NCBI RefSeq assembly: GCF_902168135.1
Contig: NZ_CABHOL010000005.1
Span: 1-35,328 of the forward strand
Reading direction: 5' to 3'
Origin: an uncultured Fluviicola sp.
GTDB taxonomy: Bacteria > Bacteroidota > Bacteroidia > Flavobacteriales_D > Crocinitomicaceae
DNA length: 35,328 bases
The notes below the pieces were generated by a model that searched no databases, was not told the origin of the DNA, and saw nothing but the letters and a program-made list of their open reading frames with translations. Within the stretch, counting starts at the first letter, position 1. Every line of letters starts with the position of its first letter. Positions 23,072 through 30,365 of the stretch are shown one piece after another. The translations under genes were made by a program, and so were the position numbers.

Positions 23072-24429
23072 TGAAATACTGCGCGGTCATTTTTTGCATC
23101 TTCTTTTTGAGCTTTTCACAGGCTCAGGGGCAAAAACTGACCCGTATTTTGTTTATCCTGGATGCTTCCAATTCCATGAATGCCAAGTGGGACGGAACTC
23201 AAACCCGAATTGATGCAGCCAAAGAACTATTGATTAAAACAGTAGATAGCCTCAACGGGTCTGCCAATTTGCAAATCGCCCTGCGTGTTTACGGGCATCA
23301 ATCACCGATTACAGCAACTTACCAGGATTGTAATGATACCAAGCTGGAAGTTCCTTTCGGCCCGGATAATTTCACGAAAGTCCGGAACAAAATCAAAACC
23401 GTATTAGCGAAAGGTACTACTCCTATTGCCCGTTCCCTGGAAGCAGCAGCAGCCGATTTTCCGGATACCAATGCACGGAATATTATTATTTTGATCACCG
23501 ACGGATTAGAAGCCTGTGACAACGATCCCTGCGTTATTGCAAAAAAACTCCACGACAAAGGCGTGAAAGTAACTCCTTTCGTAATTGGTTTGGGACTGGA
23601 TATCTCATACCTCGACCAATTCAAATGTATCGGAAGCTACATGGAAGCAGAAACTAAAGAAGCTTTCCGGAATGTTTTGAAAACAGTTGTCTCAAAAGCT
23701 GTCATTAATACAACTGTACAGATTAACCTCAATAACATCCACAAAGTTCCGAATGAAACGGATGTAACGATGTTATTATATAAAGCGGGAACAAAAGAAT
23801 TGATGTACACCTTTGTACATACGCTCGACCGCCAGGGAAATCCGGACACATTGACAATGGACCCCAATTTCAGGTATGACCTGGTTGTTAATACCATTCC
23901 AAAAGTCTATAAGAACAATATCGGCATCATAAAAAACACCCACAACGTTATTCCTGTCGATTGTCCGCAAGGATTTATCAAACTGCGCTTTACAAATGCT
24001 ACAAGTCCTTACCAGGTGATTTCCCGTGTCTACAAAAAATCCGATCAGCTGACCTTAAACTCGCAGCTGGTAGGTTCAACGGATAAATATATTGTCGGGG
24101 AATATGAAATTGAGATACTTACACTGCCACGCATTTATCACACCGTAAATGTAGTACAAAGCGGTACGGAAACGATCGATCTGCCTGCTCCCGGTCAATT
24201 AAGTTACAGCGCAACCAAAATGATTGCCGCTCAAATATTTGTAGAAAGTGACAATGGCAAAATGGACTGGGTATGCAACCTGGATCTGGTCAACCTGAAA
24301 GGATTAGTTTACCTTCAGCCTGGAAATTACCGCATTGTTTACAGACAAAAGCAATTAAGATCGACGACCTACACTGTAGAAAAGAAATTTAAAATACAAT
24401 CCAATAAAACAACTTCGATTAATTTATAA
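23071..24429 (+). CDS. Secreted von Willebrand factor A (VWA) domain protein
   Basis: This 452-residue protein has a signal peptide (cleavage near SQAQG) and a VWA domain over about 22-215. The metal-ion-dependent adhesion site looks complete: DASNS (Asp31, Ser33, Ser35), Thr in GTTPIAR (about 116-117) and Asp144 in ITDGLE. Two nearby cysteines (149, 154) may form a disulphide. The C-terminal 230 residues are strand-rich with no family I can name. I chose the ATG at 23071, which starts the signal peptide; the longer frame runs inside the transketolase gene. It overlaps the transketolase N subunit by one base and ends two bases before the C subunit. Why a periplasmic VWA protein is locked into a transketolase operon is unknown. 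Confidence 0.88.
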   Translation: MKYCAVIFCIFFLSFSQAQGQKLTRILFILDASNSMNAKWDGTQTRIDAAKELLIKTVDSLNGSANLQIALRVYGHQSPITATYQDCNDTKLEVPFGPDNFTKVRNKIKTVLAKGTTPIARSLEAAAADFPDTNARNIIILITDGLEACDNDPCVIAKKLHDKGVKVTPFVIGLGLDISYLDQFKCIGSYMEAETKEAFRNVLKTVVSKAVINTTVQINLNNIHKVPNETDVTMLLYKAGTKELMYTFVHTLDRQGNPDTLTMDPNFRYDLVVNTIPKVYKNNIGIIKNTHNVIPVDCPQGFIKLRFTNATSPYQVISRVYKKSDQLTLNSQLVGSTDKYIVGEYEIEILTLPRIYHTVNVVQSGTETIDLPAPGQLSYSATKMIAAQIFVESDNGKMDWVCNLDLVNLKGLVYLQPGNYRIVYRQKQLRSTTYTVEKKFKIQSNKTTSINL

Positions 24430-24431
24430 CA

Positions 24432-25385
24432 ATGAAGCAATTTGAAATTTTAGGAAAGAAAGATACCAGATCTGGTTTTGGTGAAGGTTTATTAGAAATC
24501 GGTCGTCAGAATCCGGATGTAGTAGCATTGTGCGCGGATTTGACAGGATCTCTTAAAATGGACGCATTCCTGAAAGAATTTCCGGATCGATTTTTCCAGG
24601 CTGGAATTGCAGAGGCAAACATGATCGGGATGGCAGCCGGTATGACTATCGGTGGGAAAATTCCTTATACAGGGACTTTCGCAAATTTCTCAACAGGTCG
24701 TGTTTACGATCAGATCCGCCAATCGGTTGCATATTCTCAAAAGAATGTAAAAATTTGTGCTTCCCATGCCGGTCTGACATTGGGTGAAGATGGTGCGACA
24801 CACCAAATCCTGGAAGATATCGGGATGATGCGCATGTTGCCACACATGACAGTAATCGTTCCTTGCGATTTCAACCAAACAAAACAGGCTACTATGGCAA
24901 TTGCCGATCACAAAGGACCTGTTTACCTGCGTTTCGGAAGACCGGTAGTTCCTATTTTCATTCAACCGGATGCAAAATTCACCATCGGTAAAGCAGATAT
25001 TTTGATCGAAGGAACAGATGTTACCATCATAGCTTGCGGACATTTAGTCTGGAAATCCATCGAAGCAGCGCAGCAATTAGCTGAGCAGGGAATCAGTGCT
25101 GAAGTAATAAATATGCACACGATTAAACCTTTGGACGAAAAAGCAATCTTAGACTCTGTTGGCAAAACCAAATGTGTTGTTACCGCTGAAGAACATATGT
25201 TAAACGGTGGTTTGGGTGATGCTGTGGCACAAGTACTTTCACGCCACATGCCTTTACCTCAGGAGTACGTCGGAGTAAACGATACATTCGGAGAATCGGG
25301 AACACCGGATGAGCTAATGGTAAAATACGGTTTGGATACTCCGAACATTGTTGAAGCAGTTAAAAAAGTACTAAAACGCAAATAA
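24432..25385 (+). CDS. Transketolase, C-terminal subunit
   Basis: This 317-residue subunit completes the split transketolase. The pyrimidine-binding domain carries the catalytic Glu61 in [13 protein letters not shown], and the loop [15 protein letters not shown] (111-125) is typical of the family. The C-terminal transketolase domain spans about 190-310 ([17 protein letters not shown], then [10 protein letters not shown]). It starts two bases after the VWA stop and ends four bases before the sigma factor gene, so it is in the middle of a long operon. Confidence 0.93.
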   Translation: MKQFEILGKKDTRSGFGEGLLEIGRQNPDVVALCADLTGSLKMDAFLKEFPDRFFQAGIAEANMIGMAAGMTIGGKIPYTGTFANFSTGRVYDQIRQSVAYSQKNVKICASHAGLTLGEDGATHQILEDIGMMRMLPHMTVIVPCDFNQTKQATMAIADHKGPVYLRFGRPVVPIFIQPDAKFTIGKADILIEGTDVTIIACGHLVWKSIEAAQQLAEQGISAEVINMHTIKPLDEKAILDSVGKTKCVVTAEEHMLNGGLGDAVAQVLSRHMPLPQEYVGVNDTFGESGTPDELMVKYGLDTPNIVEAVKKVLKRK

Positions 25386-25389
25386 AAAT

Positions 25390-25953
25390 ATGAGTCAAAT
25401 TCCCGATGAAAATACTATCATTTCTTATTTTCATCGGGATGATGATTTGGCTTACAAAGCTTTTACCTGGATCGTAGATCTTCATAGTAAAAGGCTTTAT
25501 ACTACTATCCGGCGCTGGATCAATAATCACGAGATTACCAACGACATCCTGCAGGAAGTTTTCATCAAGATTTGGAACAATCGAAAACAATTCCAGGGAA
25601 ACAGTGCCCTTTTTTCATGGATATACCGCATTGCATACAATGAAACCATCCATTTCCTGAAAAAAGAGAATAAACATAAAAGTCTCGATATACAGGAACC
25701 GATCGTTTCTTTCTCACATCAATCGGAACATTACGGAAAGTTATCTTCCGAAGAAATATCCAAACTCCTTTTTGAAGCTGTTGAAACCTTGCCTGAAAAA
25801 CAACGCATGGTCTTTGAATACAAATACTTTGAAGATATGAAGTACGAAGAAATAGCCAAACTAACAGGTGGTTCTGTCGGCGGGTTAAAAGCCAATTACT
25901 TTCATGCAGTTGGAAAAATCGAAGAATTTTTAAAAGGAAAATTAAACCATTGA
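25390..25953 (+). CDS. ECF-type RNA polymerase sigma factor
   Basis: This 187-residue protein is an extracytoplasmic-function sigma factor. Region 2 covers about 20-92, with the core-binding and -10-reading segment DILQEVFIKIWNNRKQF and SALFSWIYRIAYNETIHFL. Region 4 covers about 128-183 (LPEKQRMVFEYKYFEDMKYEEIAKLTG, a helix-turn-helix for -35 binding). The next two genes encode a single-pass membrane protein and a Spy/CpxP-like periplasmic protein, a usual arrangement for an envelope stress regulon. It begins four bases after transketolase C, so metabolism and stress genes appear to share a transcript. Confidence 0.92.
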   Translation: MSQIPDENTIISYFHRDDDLAYKAFTWIVDLHSKRLYTTIRRWINNHEITNDILQEVFIKIWNNRKQFQGNSALFSWIYRIAYNETIHFLKKENKHKSLDIQEPIVSFSHQSEHYGKLSSEEISKLLFEAVETLPEKQRMVFEYKYFEDMKYEEIAKLTGGSVGGLKANYFHAVGKIEEFLKGKLNH

Positions 25954-25975
25954 ACGAACTAGTAATCTTAGAGTT

Positions 25976-26563
25976 ATGAACCAGGAGGACAAACATATTA
26001 TTGATGATTTACAGGTAAATCCGATTCACATACCTTCAGACTTGTATTTTGAAGAATTGAAGAAGAATATCCTTACTGAAGTCAGAAATAACAGTTTAAA
26101 AGAAGAGGGAGCTTTGCTTCCGAAGACCGAAGCCTCACCTGGTAAAGATGAAAAGCAGAAGGAACAACCGGGAATTATCTCCATGTATCGCCGTTGGTAC
26201 GTTTGGGGATCAGCTGCAGCAATTCTGGCGTTCGCCCTTCTTTTTCCCTGGAACAACCATACAAGTCCATCAACAAATCCGGAACCAATCAATTTGTCTT
26301 CCGTAAGTAATGAAGAGATTTATCAGTACCTGGATGAAAATATCGAAGATCTGGATACCGAAGTAATTGCCGCTCATTTAAGCAAAGATGAAATGGTGAA
26401 TTCTGAAATCACAGAAAACCGCGACGAGGCTTCTGCAACAGAAAACACCGATAATTTCACTTCAAGATCTCCCCTACTGGAACACATCAAAGACGAAGAG
26501 ATCCTGGACTATCTGAACGATGAATCCGGTGAATTGGACGAATATTTACTCATCGAAAGTTAA
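25976..26563 (+). CDS. Single-pass membrane protein, probable anti-sigma factor
   Basis: This is a 195-residue protein with a cytoplasmic N-terminus of about 72 residues, one membrane segment (about 75-92, WGSAAAILAFALLFPW) and a very acidic periplasmic part. The acidic part contains two similar stretches, EEIYQYLDENIEDLDTE and EEILDYLNDESGELDEYL, so it may be an internal duplication. Its position directly after an ECF sigma gene, with 22 bases between, is the main reason to call it an anti-sigma factor. The classical zinc-binding anti-sigma HxxxCxxC motif is not present, so the mechanism would differ. Confidence 0.7.
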   Translation: MNQEDKHIIDDLQVNPIHIPSDLYFEELKKNILTEVRNNSLKEEGALLPKTEASPGKDEKQKEQPGIISMYRRWYVWGSAAAILAFALLFPWNNHTSPSTNPEPINLSSVSNEEIYQYLDENIEDLDTEVIAAHLSKDEMVNSEITENRDEASATENTDNFTSRSPLLEHIKDEEILDYLNDESGELDEYLLIES

Positions 26564-26601
26564 AAACCTCCGACTATGAATCGGAATCTAAAGAGAAAGA
26601 A

Positions 26602-27096
26602 ATGAAAATGTTACAAAAAATTGCGTGGATCTTCCTTCCCCTGGTGATCACAACTGCCGCATTCGGGCAGGGGCCCGGAGAGGATAAGGAAAAAGACGAA
26701 AAGATTGAAGCACTGAAAGTTGGTTTCATCACCAAAGAATTAAACCTTACTTCTGCCGAAGCTGAAAAATTCTGGCCGCTTTACAATGAAATGGAAGATA
26801 AGATGAAGGAAATTCGTCAAACTTTCCGCAAAATTAATCATGAAATGAGAGATTCGGAAGACAAAATCTCCAATGAAGATGCTAAGAAAAAACTGAATAC
26901 TCTTTTTGAGAATGAACAGAAAGAACTCGACCTGAAAAAAGAGTACAGCGAAAAATTTATTAAGCTCATCGGTGAAAAAAGAACCCTAAAACTCTTAAGT
27001 TTGGAACATGAATTCAGACGGGTGCTCCTCGAACGGTTAAAAGAACGCCGAGAAGGAGGTCCGCAAGACAGAAAACCGCATGGAGGCAAACCGTAA
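26602..27096 (+). CDS. Spy/CpxP-like periplasmic protein
   Basis: This 164-residue protein has a signal peptide (cleavage near AAFGQ) and a long charged helical body. The repeat LTSAEAEKFWPLYNEMEDKMKEIRQ matches the LTxxQ-like helix pattern of the Spy/CpxP periplasmic chaperone or stress-sensor family as found in Bacteroidota. Most such genes sit beside ECF sigma and anti-sigma genes, as here. A Gly/Lys/Arg-rich tail ends the protein. Its last 17 bases overlap the aminotransferase start. Confidence 0.8.
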   Translation: MKMLQKIAWIFLPLVITTAAFGQGPGEDKEKDEKIEALKVGFITKELNLTSAEAEKFWPLYNEMEDKMKEIRQTFRKINHEMRDSEDKISNEDAKKKLNTLFENEQKELDLKKEYSEKFIKLIGEKRTLKLLSLEHEFRRVLLERLKERREGGPQDRKPHGGKP

Positions 27097-28273
27097 AGAA
27101 GATTTTTTAAAACATTTAGGACAAACAAATCCCTTCCCCTATTTAATTGATGTTGAATCGGCGGAAGGGATTTTCATTTACGATAAATCCGGGAAACGCT
27201 ATACCGATATGATTTCAGGTGTTTCCGTAACAAACATTGGGAACCGCCACCCGCAGGTCATCAAACGCATCCGCGAACAATTGGACAAATACCTCCACGT
27301 AATGGTTTACGGAGAATTTATCCAGGATGCTTCCCTGGAAATGGCCCGTTTACTTCGGAAATTTCTTCCCAAAGAACTCGATTGTGTTTACCCTGTAAAT
27401 TCAGGTACAGAAGCCAATGAAGCCGCATTAAAACTGGCAAAACGCGTTACAGGGCGAACACAATTAATTGCATTCAAAGGTTCTTACCATGGAAACACGC
27501 ACGGATCCTTAAGTGTGTCTGCAAACGAGATTAAGAAAACCCCTTTCCGCCCGCTTTTACCGGATGTCGATTTCATTCGCTTAAATGAAATCGCAGACCT
27601 GAAGCGGATCACTAAAAGAACAGCAGGGGTTATTCTGGAAACCGTTCAGGGCGATGCCGGAGTGCGAAAAGCTTCCGATGAATTCCTGAGGGCACTTCGC
27701 AAACGCTGCGATGAAGTGGGCGCACTCCTGATCTTCGATGAAATCCAGTGCGGAATGGGTAGAACCGGGAAAATGTTCGCATTCGAGCACAGCGGAGTCA
27801 TTCCGGACGTTCTAACCCTTGGAAAAGCGCTTGGAGGTGGTTTACCGATCGGAGCCTTTATCTCGAAATACGAAACCATGAACCAGCTGAGCCATTCACC
27901 CATGCTCGGACATATCACCACATTCGGCGGGAATCCCGTGATCAACGCAGCAGCCTGGGGAACTTTGGAAGTATTCGAACAAGAGATCAACTTCAACGAA
28001 GTAGAAAGATTGGGTGCTTTATTGGAAAGTTACTTAAAGGAGATCGACGAGATATTTGAAATTCGCCGGGAAGGAATGATGTTTGCCTGCGACATGGCCA
28101 GCGACGAACGTGTGGCAAAAGTGGTAGAACGGTTGTTGGAACTCGGAGTCATCAGTTTTTGGTTTCTCTCCCACCCTTACAGCTTCCGGCTTTCTCCACC
28201 ACTAAATATTACAGAAGAACAAATCCACGAAGTAGGGAAATTGATTCAGCAGGCGGTGAAGGAGACGAAGTGA
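27080..28273 (+). CDS. Class III pyridoxal-phosphate aminotransferase
   Basis: This is a 397-residue fold-type I aminotransferase of the class III (acetylornithine/ornithine/4-aminobutyrate) family. Seen are SGTEAN (108-113), SYHGNT (135-140), the cofactor-binding DEIQCGMGRTG (220-230) and the Schiff-base Lys249 in TLGKALGGG. The amino donor cannot be fixed from sequence. The start overlaps the Spy-like gene by 17 bases, so it belongs to the end of the transketolase-sigma operon. The stop is followed by a weak TTTTAGG/CCTAAAA hairpin (28274-28302). Confidence 0.9.
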   Translation: MEANRKEDFLKHLGQTNPFPYLIDVESAEGIFIYDKSGKRYTDMISGVSVTNIGNRHPQVIKRIREQLDKYLHVMVYGEFIQDASLEMARLLRKFLPKELDCVYPVNSGTEANEAALKLAKRVTGRTQLIAFKGSYHGNTHGSLSVSANEIKKTPFRPLLPDVDFIRLNEIADLKRITKRTAGVILETVQGDAGVRKASDEFLRALRKRCDEVGALLIFDEIQCGMGRTGKMFAFEHSGVIPDVLTLGKALGGGLPIGAFISKYETMNQLSHSPMLGHITTFGGNPVINAAAWGTLEVFEQEINFNEVERLGALLESYLKEIDEIFEIRREGMMFACDMASDERVAKVVERLLELGVISFWFLSHPYSFRLSPPLNITEEQIHEVGKLIQQAVKETK

Positions 28274-28307
28274 TTTTAGGGCCTTAAACTATCTTCCTAA
28301 AAATAAA

Positions 28308-28338
28308 TTTGTTAGTAAAAATAGTCAATCTAAATTTG
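28308..28338 (+). promoter_or_regulatory. -33/-7 promoter for the DUF433/DUF5615 pair
   Basis: TTTG (28308-28311), 19 bases, then TAAATTTG (28331-28338), an exact Bacteroidota promoter. It lies 25 bases before the ATG at 28364. Confidence 0.7.
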
Positions 28339-28363
28339 TATTTTTATACTAATTAGATTCCTC

Positions 28364-28591
28364 ATGAGAGATTATAAAGAGATAATTACGATTGAACCAG
28401 GAAAACGCGGAGGAAAACCGACGATCCGAGGCATGAGAATTAGTGTCAGTGACATTCTTAATTGGCTTGCCTCTGGGATGACTATTCCTGAAATACTTGC
28501 GGACTTTGATGAATTGACGCAGGAAGATATTTATGCTGCACTCAGTTACGCTGCTGATAGAGAAAATAAAATCTATCAAATTGCAGTATGA
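28364..28591 (+). CDS. DUF433 protein, probable antitoxin
   Basis: This 75-residue protein is a DUF433 domain: the GGKPTIRGMRISVSDILNWL core and EILADFDELTQEDIYAALSYAA are characteristic. The family is a winged-helix-like antitoxin partner for PIN-like toxins. It overlaps the next gene by four bases (ATGA), the usual layout of such pairs. Both genes are more AT-rich than the operon upstream, suggesting a separate origin. Confidence 0.88.
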   Translation: MRDYKEIITIEPGKRGGKPTIRGMRISVSDILNWLASGMTIPEILADFDELTQEDIYAALSYAADRENKIYQIAV

Positions 28592-28931
28592 AGTTGATTT
28601 TTGATCAAAATATTTCTCATAGAATTCTTAAAATTTTGTCCGGACATTTCACAGGATCAACTTCTGTGAAAACAGAGAATCTGATTGATAGTTCTGACAA
28701 AGCAATCTGGGAGTTTGCAAAAAAATCAAATTACATAATCGTCACTCAAGATTCAGATTTCAACGATTTGAATTCACTTTATGGGTTTCCACCGAAAATC
28801 ATTTGGATTAGAACCGGAAATCTAAGAACAGAAAAATAGCGGAAATATTAGAAAGTCATTTTTTAGAAATTCAGGATTTTGTAAATAATCCAAATTTCGG
28901 ATGCTTTGAAATTTTAACTATCAAACAGTAA
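28588..28931 (+). pseudogene. DUF5615 PIN-like toxin, broken by a one-base deletion
   Basis: The reading frame from 28588 gives MKLIFDQNISHRI, the start of a DUF5615 (Mut7-C-like, PIN-type) domain, with the later acidic residues in IIVTQDSDFND and the conserved PPKIIWIRTGN. It stops at 28837-28839 after 83 residues. One frame over, from ATA at 28836, the sequence continues IAEILESHFLEIQ through NFGCFEILTIKQ to a TAA at 28929-28931, which is the missing domain end. The break is at five A's (28832-28836), where six would keep the frame. The toxin is therefore probably inactive or truncated, unless the deletion is a sequencing error. Confidence 0.85.
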
Positions 28932-29005
28932 TTCAATTTTATCCTTTTAATTATTTCTTCTCCCACAAACGATTTCTCCAAATTCTGCGTTAGTCAAACA
29001 AACAC

Positions 29006-30172
29006 ATGATCATGAGGGGAATATTCATCCTGTTTTTATGCTTTACCGCCGGTATTCACGCGCAGACATGGACTTCTGTCAGTTCTGTTCCAACAGCCGG
29101 ACGAGATGATGGTATCTGCTTTTCCCTCAATGGATACGGTTATATTGTAACGGGTTACCTGGGAACGTTCAACGAGAGCAATAAACTGTTCCAATACGAT
29201 CCAAACACCAACTCCTGGAATGAAAAAGCAACTTTTCCGGGAATTGCCCGACAATATGCAAGCGTTTTCACCTTAAAAAATAAAGCTTACCTCATTGGTG
29301 GTTATTCAGAAACAAGCCTGGCGTTAAAAGATGTCTGGCAGTACGATGCATTCACCGATTCCTGGCTGCAATTGAATGATTTCCCCGGATTGGCACGCTG
29401 GCATGCAACAGCACTTCAGATACAGGAAACCGGTTATTTCGGGATGGGGACAACAGCCGATTCTACACTGGCGGATTTCTGGAAATACAATGTCGACCTG
29501 GATTCCTGGTCACGAATTTCGGATTATCCGGGCGGACCTAATCGCAGCGTACTGGGTTTTCAATTATTGAATGAAGGAATTTTCGGCGAAGGATTTGACA
29601 TCAACCCGATCACTTATTCTACCAGCTGGTTTTCATACAATCCGGAAAAAGAAACCTGGACTTCAATCTCTCCGCTGCCATCCGGAATGCGCTCCTATGG
29701 AACGGCAGTCAGTACCGGTTTCAGTGCTGTGATATGCGGTGGAATGGATCAGAACAATGTCTTCCACAACGATTGCTACCTGCTCGATCACGCGAAAACA
29801 TGGCGTTTAGTTGGCCAGATCCCGCCTAACGGATTAAGAGGCTCCAAAGGATTTACCCTCAACGGGAATTTCTATTTGGGAACAGGATTAAACGACAATA
29901 TGGTCCGCATTTCAGATTTCTACAAAATGGAAATGCCGGTTTCGAGCATACAGGAAACCATGCTTTTCCCGAATCCAAGCAAAGATTATTTCAACCTGAT
30001 CTCCGAACCTTACGCAAAAGTTTCCGTGTTTTCGGTTGGCGGACAACTCATTCAAACACTTGAAACGAATGACGCAGGTTTTTTAGAAATCAAACAGCTC
30101 CCGATTGGTTTGTACGTATGCCTGATAGAAGGAAAAAGCAGCTCTGAAATCAAAAAAATTGCCAAACTGTAG
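29006..30172 (+). CDS. Kelch-repeat-like protein with T9SS type A sorting domain
   Basis: This 388-residue protein has a signal peptide (cleavage near IHAQ) followed by about five Kelch-type beta-propeller repeats, each with a GYIVTG, AYLIGG or GYFGMG turn and a YD-Y/W segment with TNSW or TDSW (about residues 40-310). The C-terminal 75 residues (MLFPNPSKDYFNL, then the ISVFSVGGQ-type and LPIGLYVCLIEG segments) form a type A T9SS sorting domain, so the protein is carried to the cell surface or released. No enzymatic domain is seen. A second ATG at 29012 would also keep the signal peptide. Confidence 0.9.
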   Translation: MIMRGIFILFLCFTAGIHAQTWTSVSSVPTAGRDDGICFSLNGYGYIVTGYLGTFNESNKLFQYDPNTNSWNEKATFPGIARQYASVFTLKNKAYLIGGYSETSLALKDVWQYDAFTDSWLQLNDFPGLARWHATALQIQETGYFGMGTTADSTLADFWKYNVDLDSWSRISDYPGGPNRSVLGFQLLNEGIFGEGFDINPITYSTSWFSYNPEKETWTSISPLPSGMRSYGTAVSTGFSAVICGGMDQNNVFHNDCYLLDHAKTWRLVGQIPPNGLRGSKGFTLNGNFYLGTGLNDNMVRISDFYKMEMPVSSIQETMLFPNPSKDYFNLISEPYAKVSVFSVGGQLIQTLETNDAGFLEIKQLPIGLYVCLIEGKSSSEIKKIAKL

Positions 30173-30176
30173 GTGC

Positions 30177-30243
30177 CTTCGACTCCGCTCAGTCACCTTA
30201 GAGTAGGCATTTTACAATTAAAAGGTCATTGAGCGGAGTCGAA
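30177..30243. repeat. Inverted repeat, CTTCGACTCCGCTCAG family
   Basis: The left arm 30177-30199 and right arm 30222-30243 pair around CTTCGACTCCGCTCA and TGAGCGGAGTCGAA with few mismatches, leaving a loop of about 22 bases. It directly follows the Kelch protein stop and may act as its terminator. A relative lies at 14135-14197. Confidence 0.85.
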
Positions 30244-30280
30244 ATGACTTTTTAATTTCTTTGAACTTTTGAACCCTTTG

Positions 30281-30300
30281 ATTCCGATAGCTATCGGAAT
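30281..30300. repeat. 20-bp perfect palindrome, CCGATA-NN-TATCGG family
   Basis: ATTCCGATAGCTATCGGAAT is a perfect palindrome followed by TTTTTAACTTTT, which could make it an intrinsic terminator on the plus strand. The element at 14257-14274 shares the CCGATA and TATCGG arms but has a different centre. Confidence 0.85.
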
Positions 30301-30338
30301 TTTTAACTTTTAAAAGGCATCAAGCCTTTTAAAGTAAC

Positions 30339-30346
30339 TATCTTTG
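30339..30346 (+). promoter_or_regulatory. -7 box for the FUSC-family gene
   Basis: TATCTTTG matches TAnnTTTG and ends 19 bases before the ATG at 30366. No -33 TTG is seen at the right spacing. Confidence 0.55.
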
Positions 30347-30365
30347 TTAGGAAATTCACTTTTCT

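Noticed and set aside
27080-27096. A later start for the aminotransferase that would avoid the overlap
   Set aside because: The family's N-terminus needs the residues encoded in the overlap, and such overlaps are normal in this operon.
28832-28839. Programmed ribosomal frameshift in the DUF5615 gene
   Set aside because: The run of five A's lacks a heptamer slippery site with a clear downstream structure; a one-base deletion is simpler.
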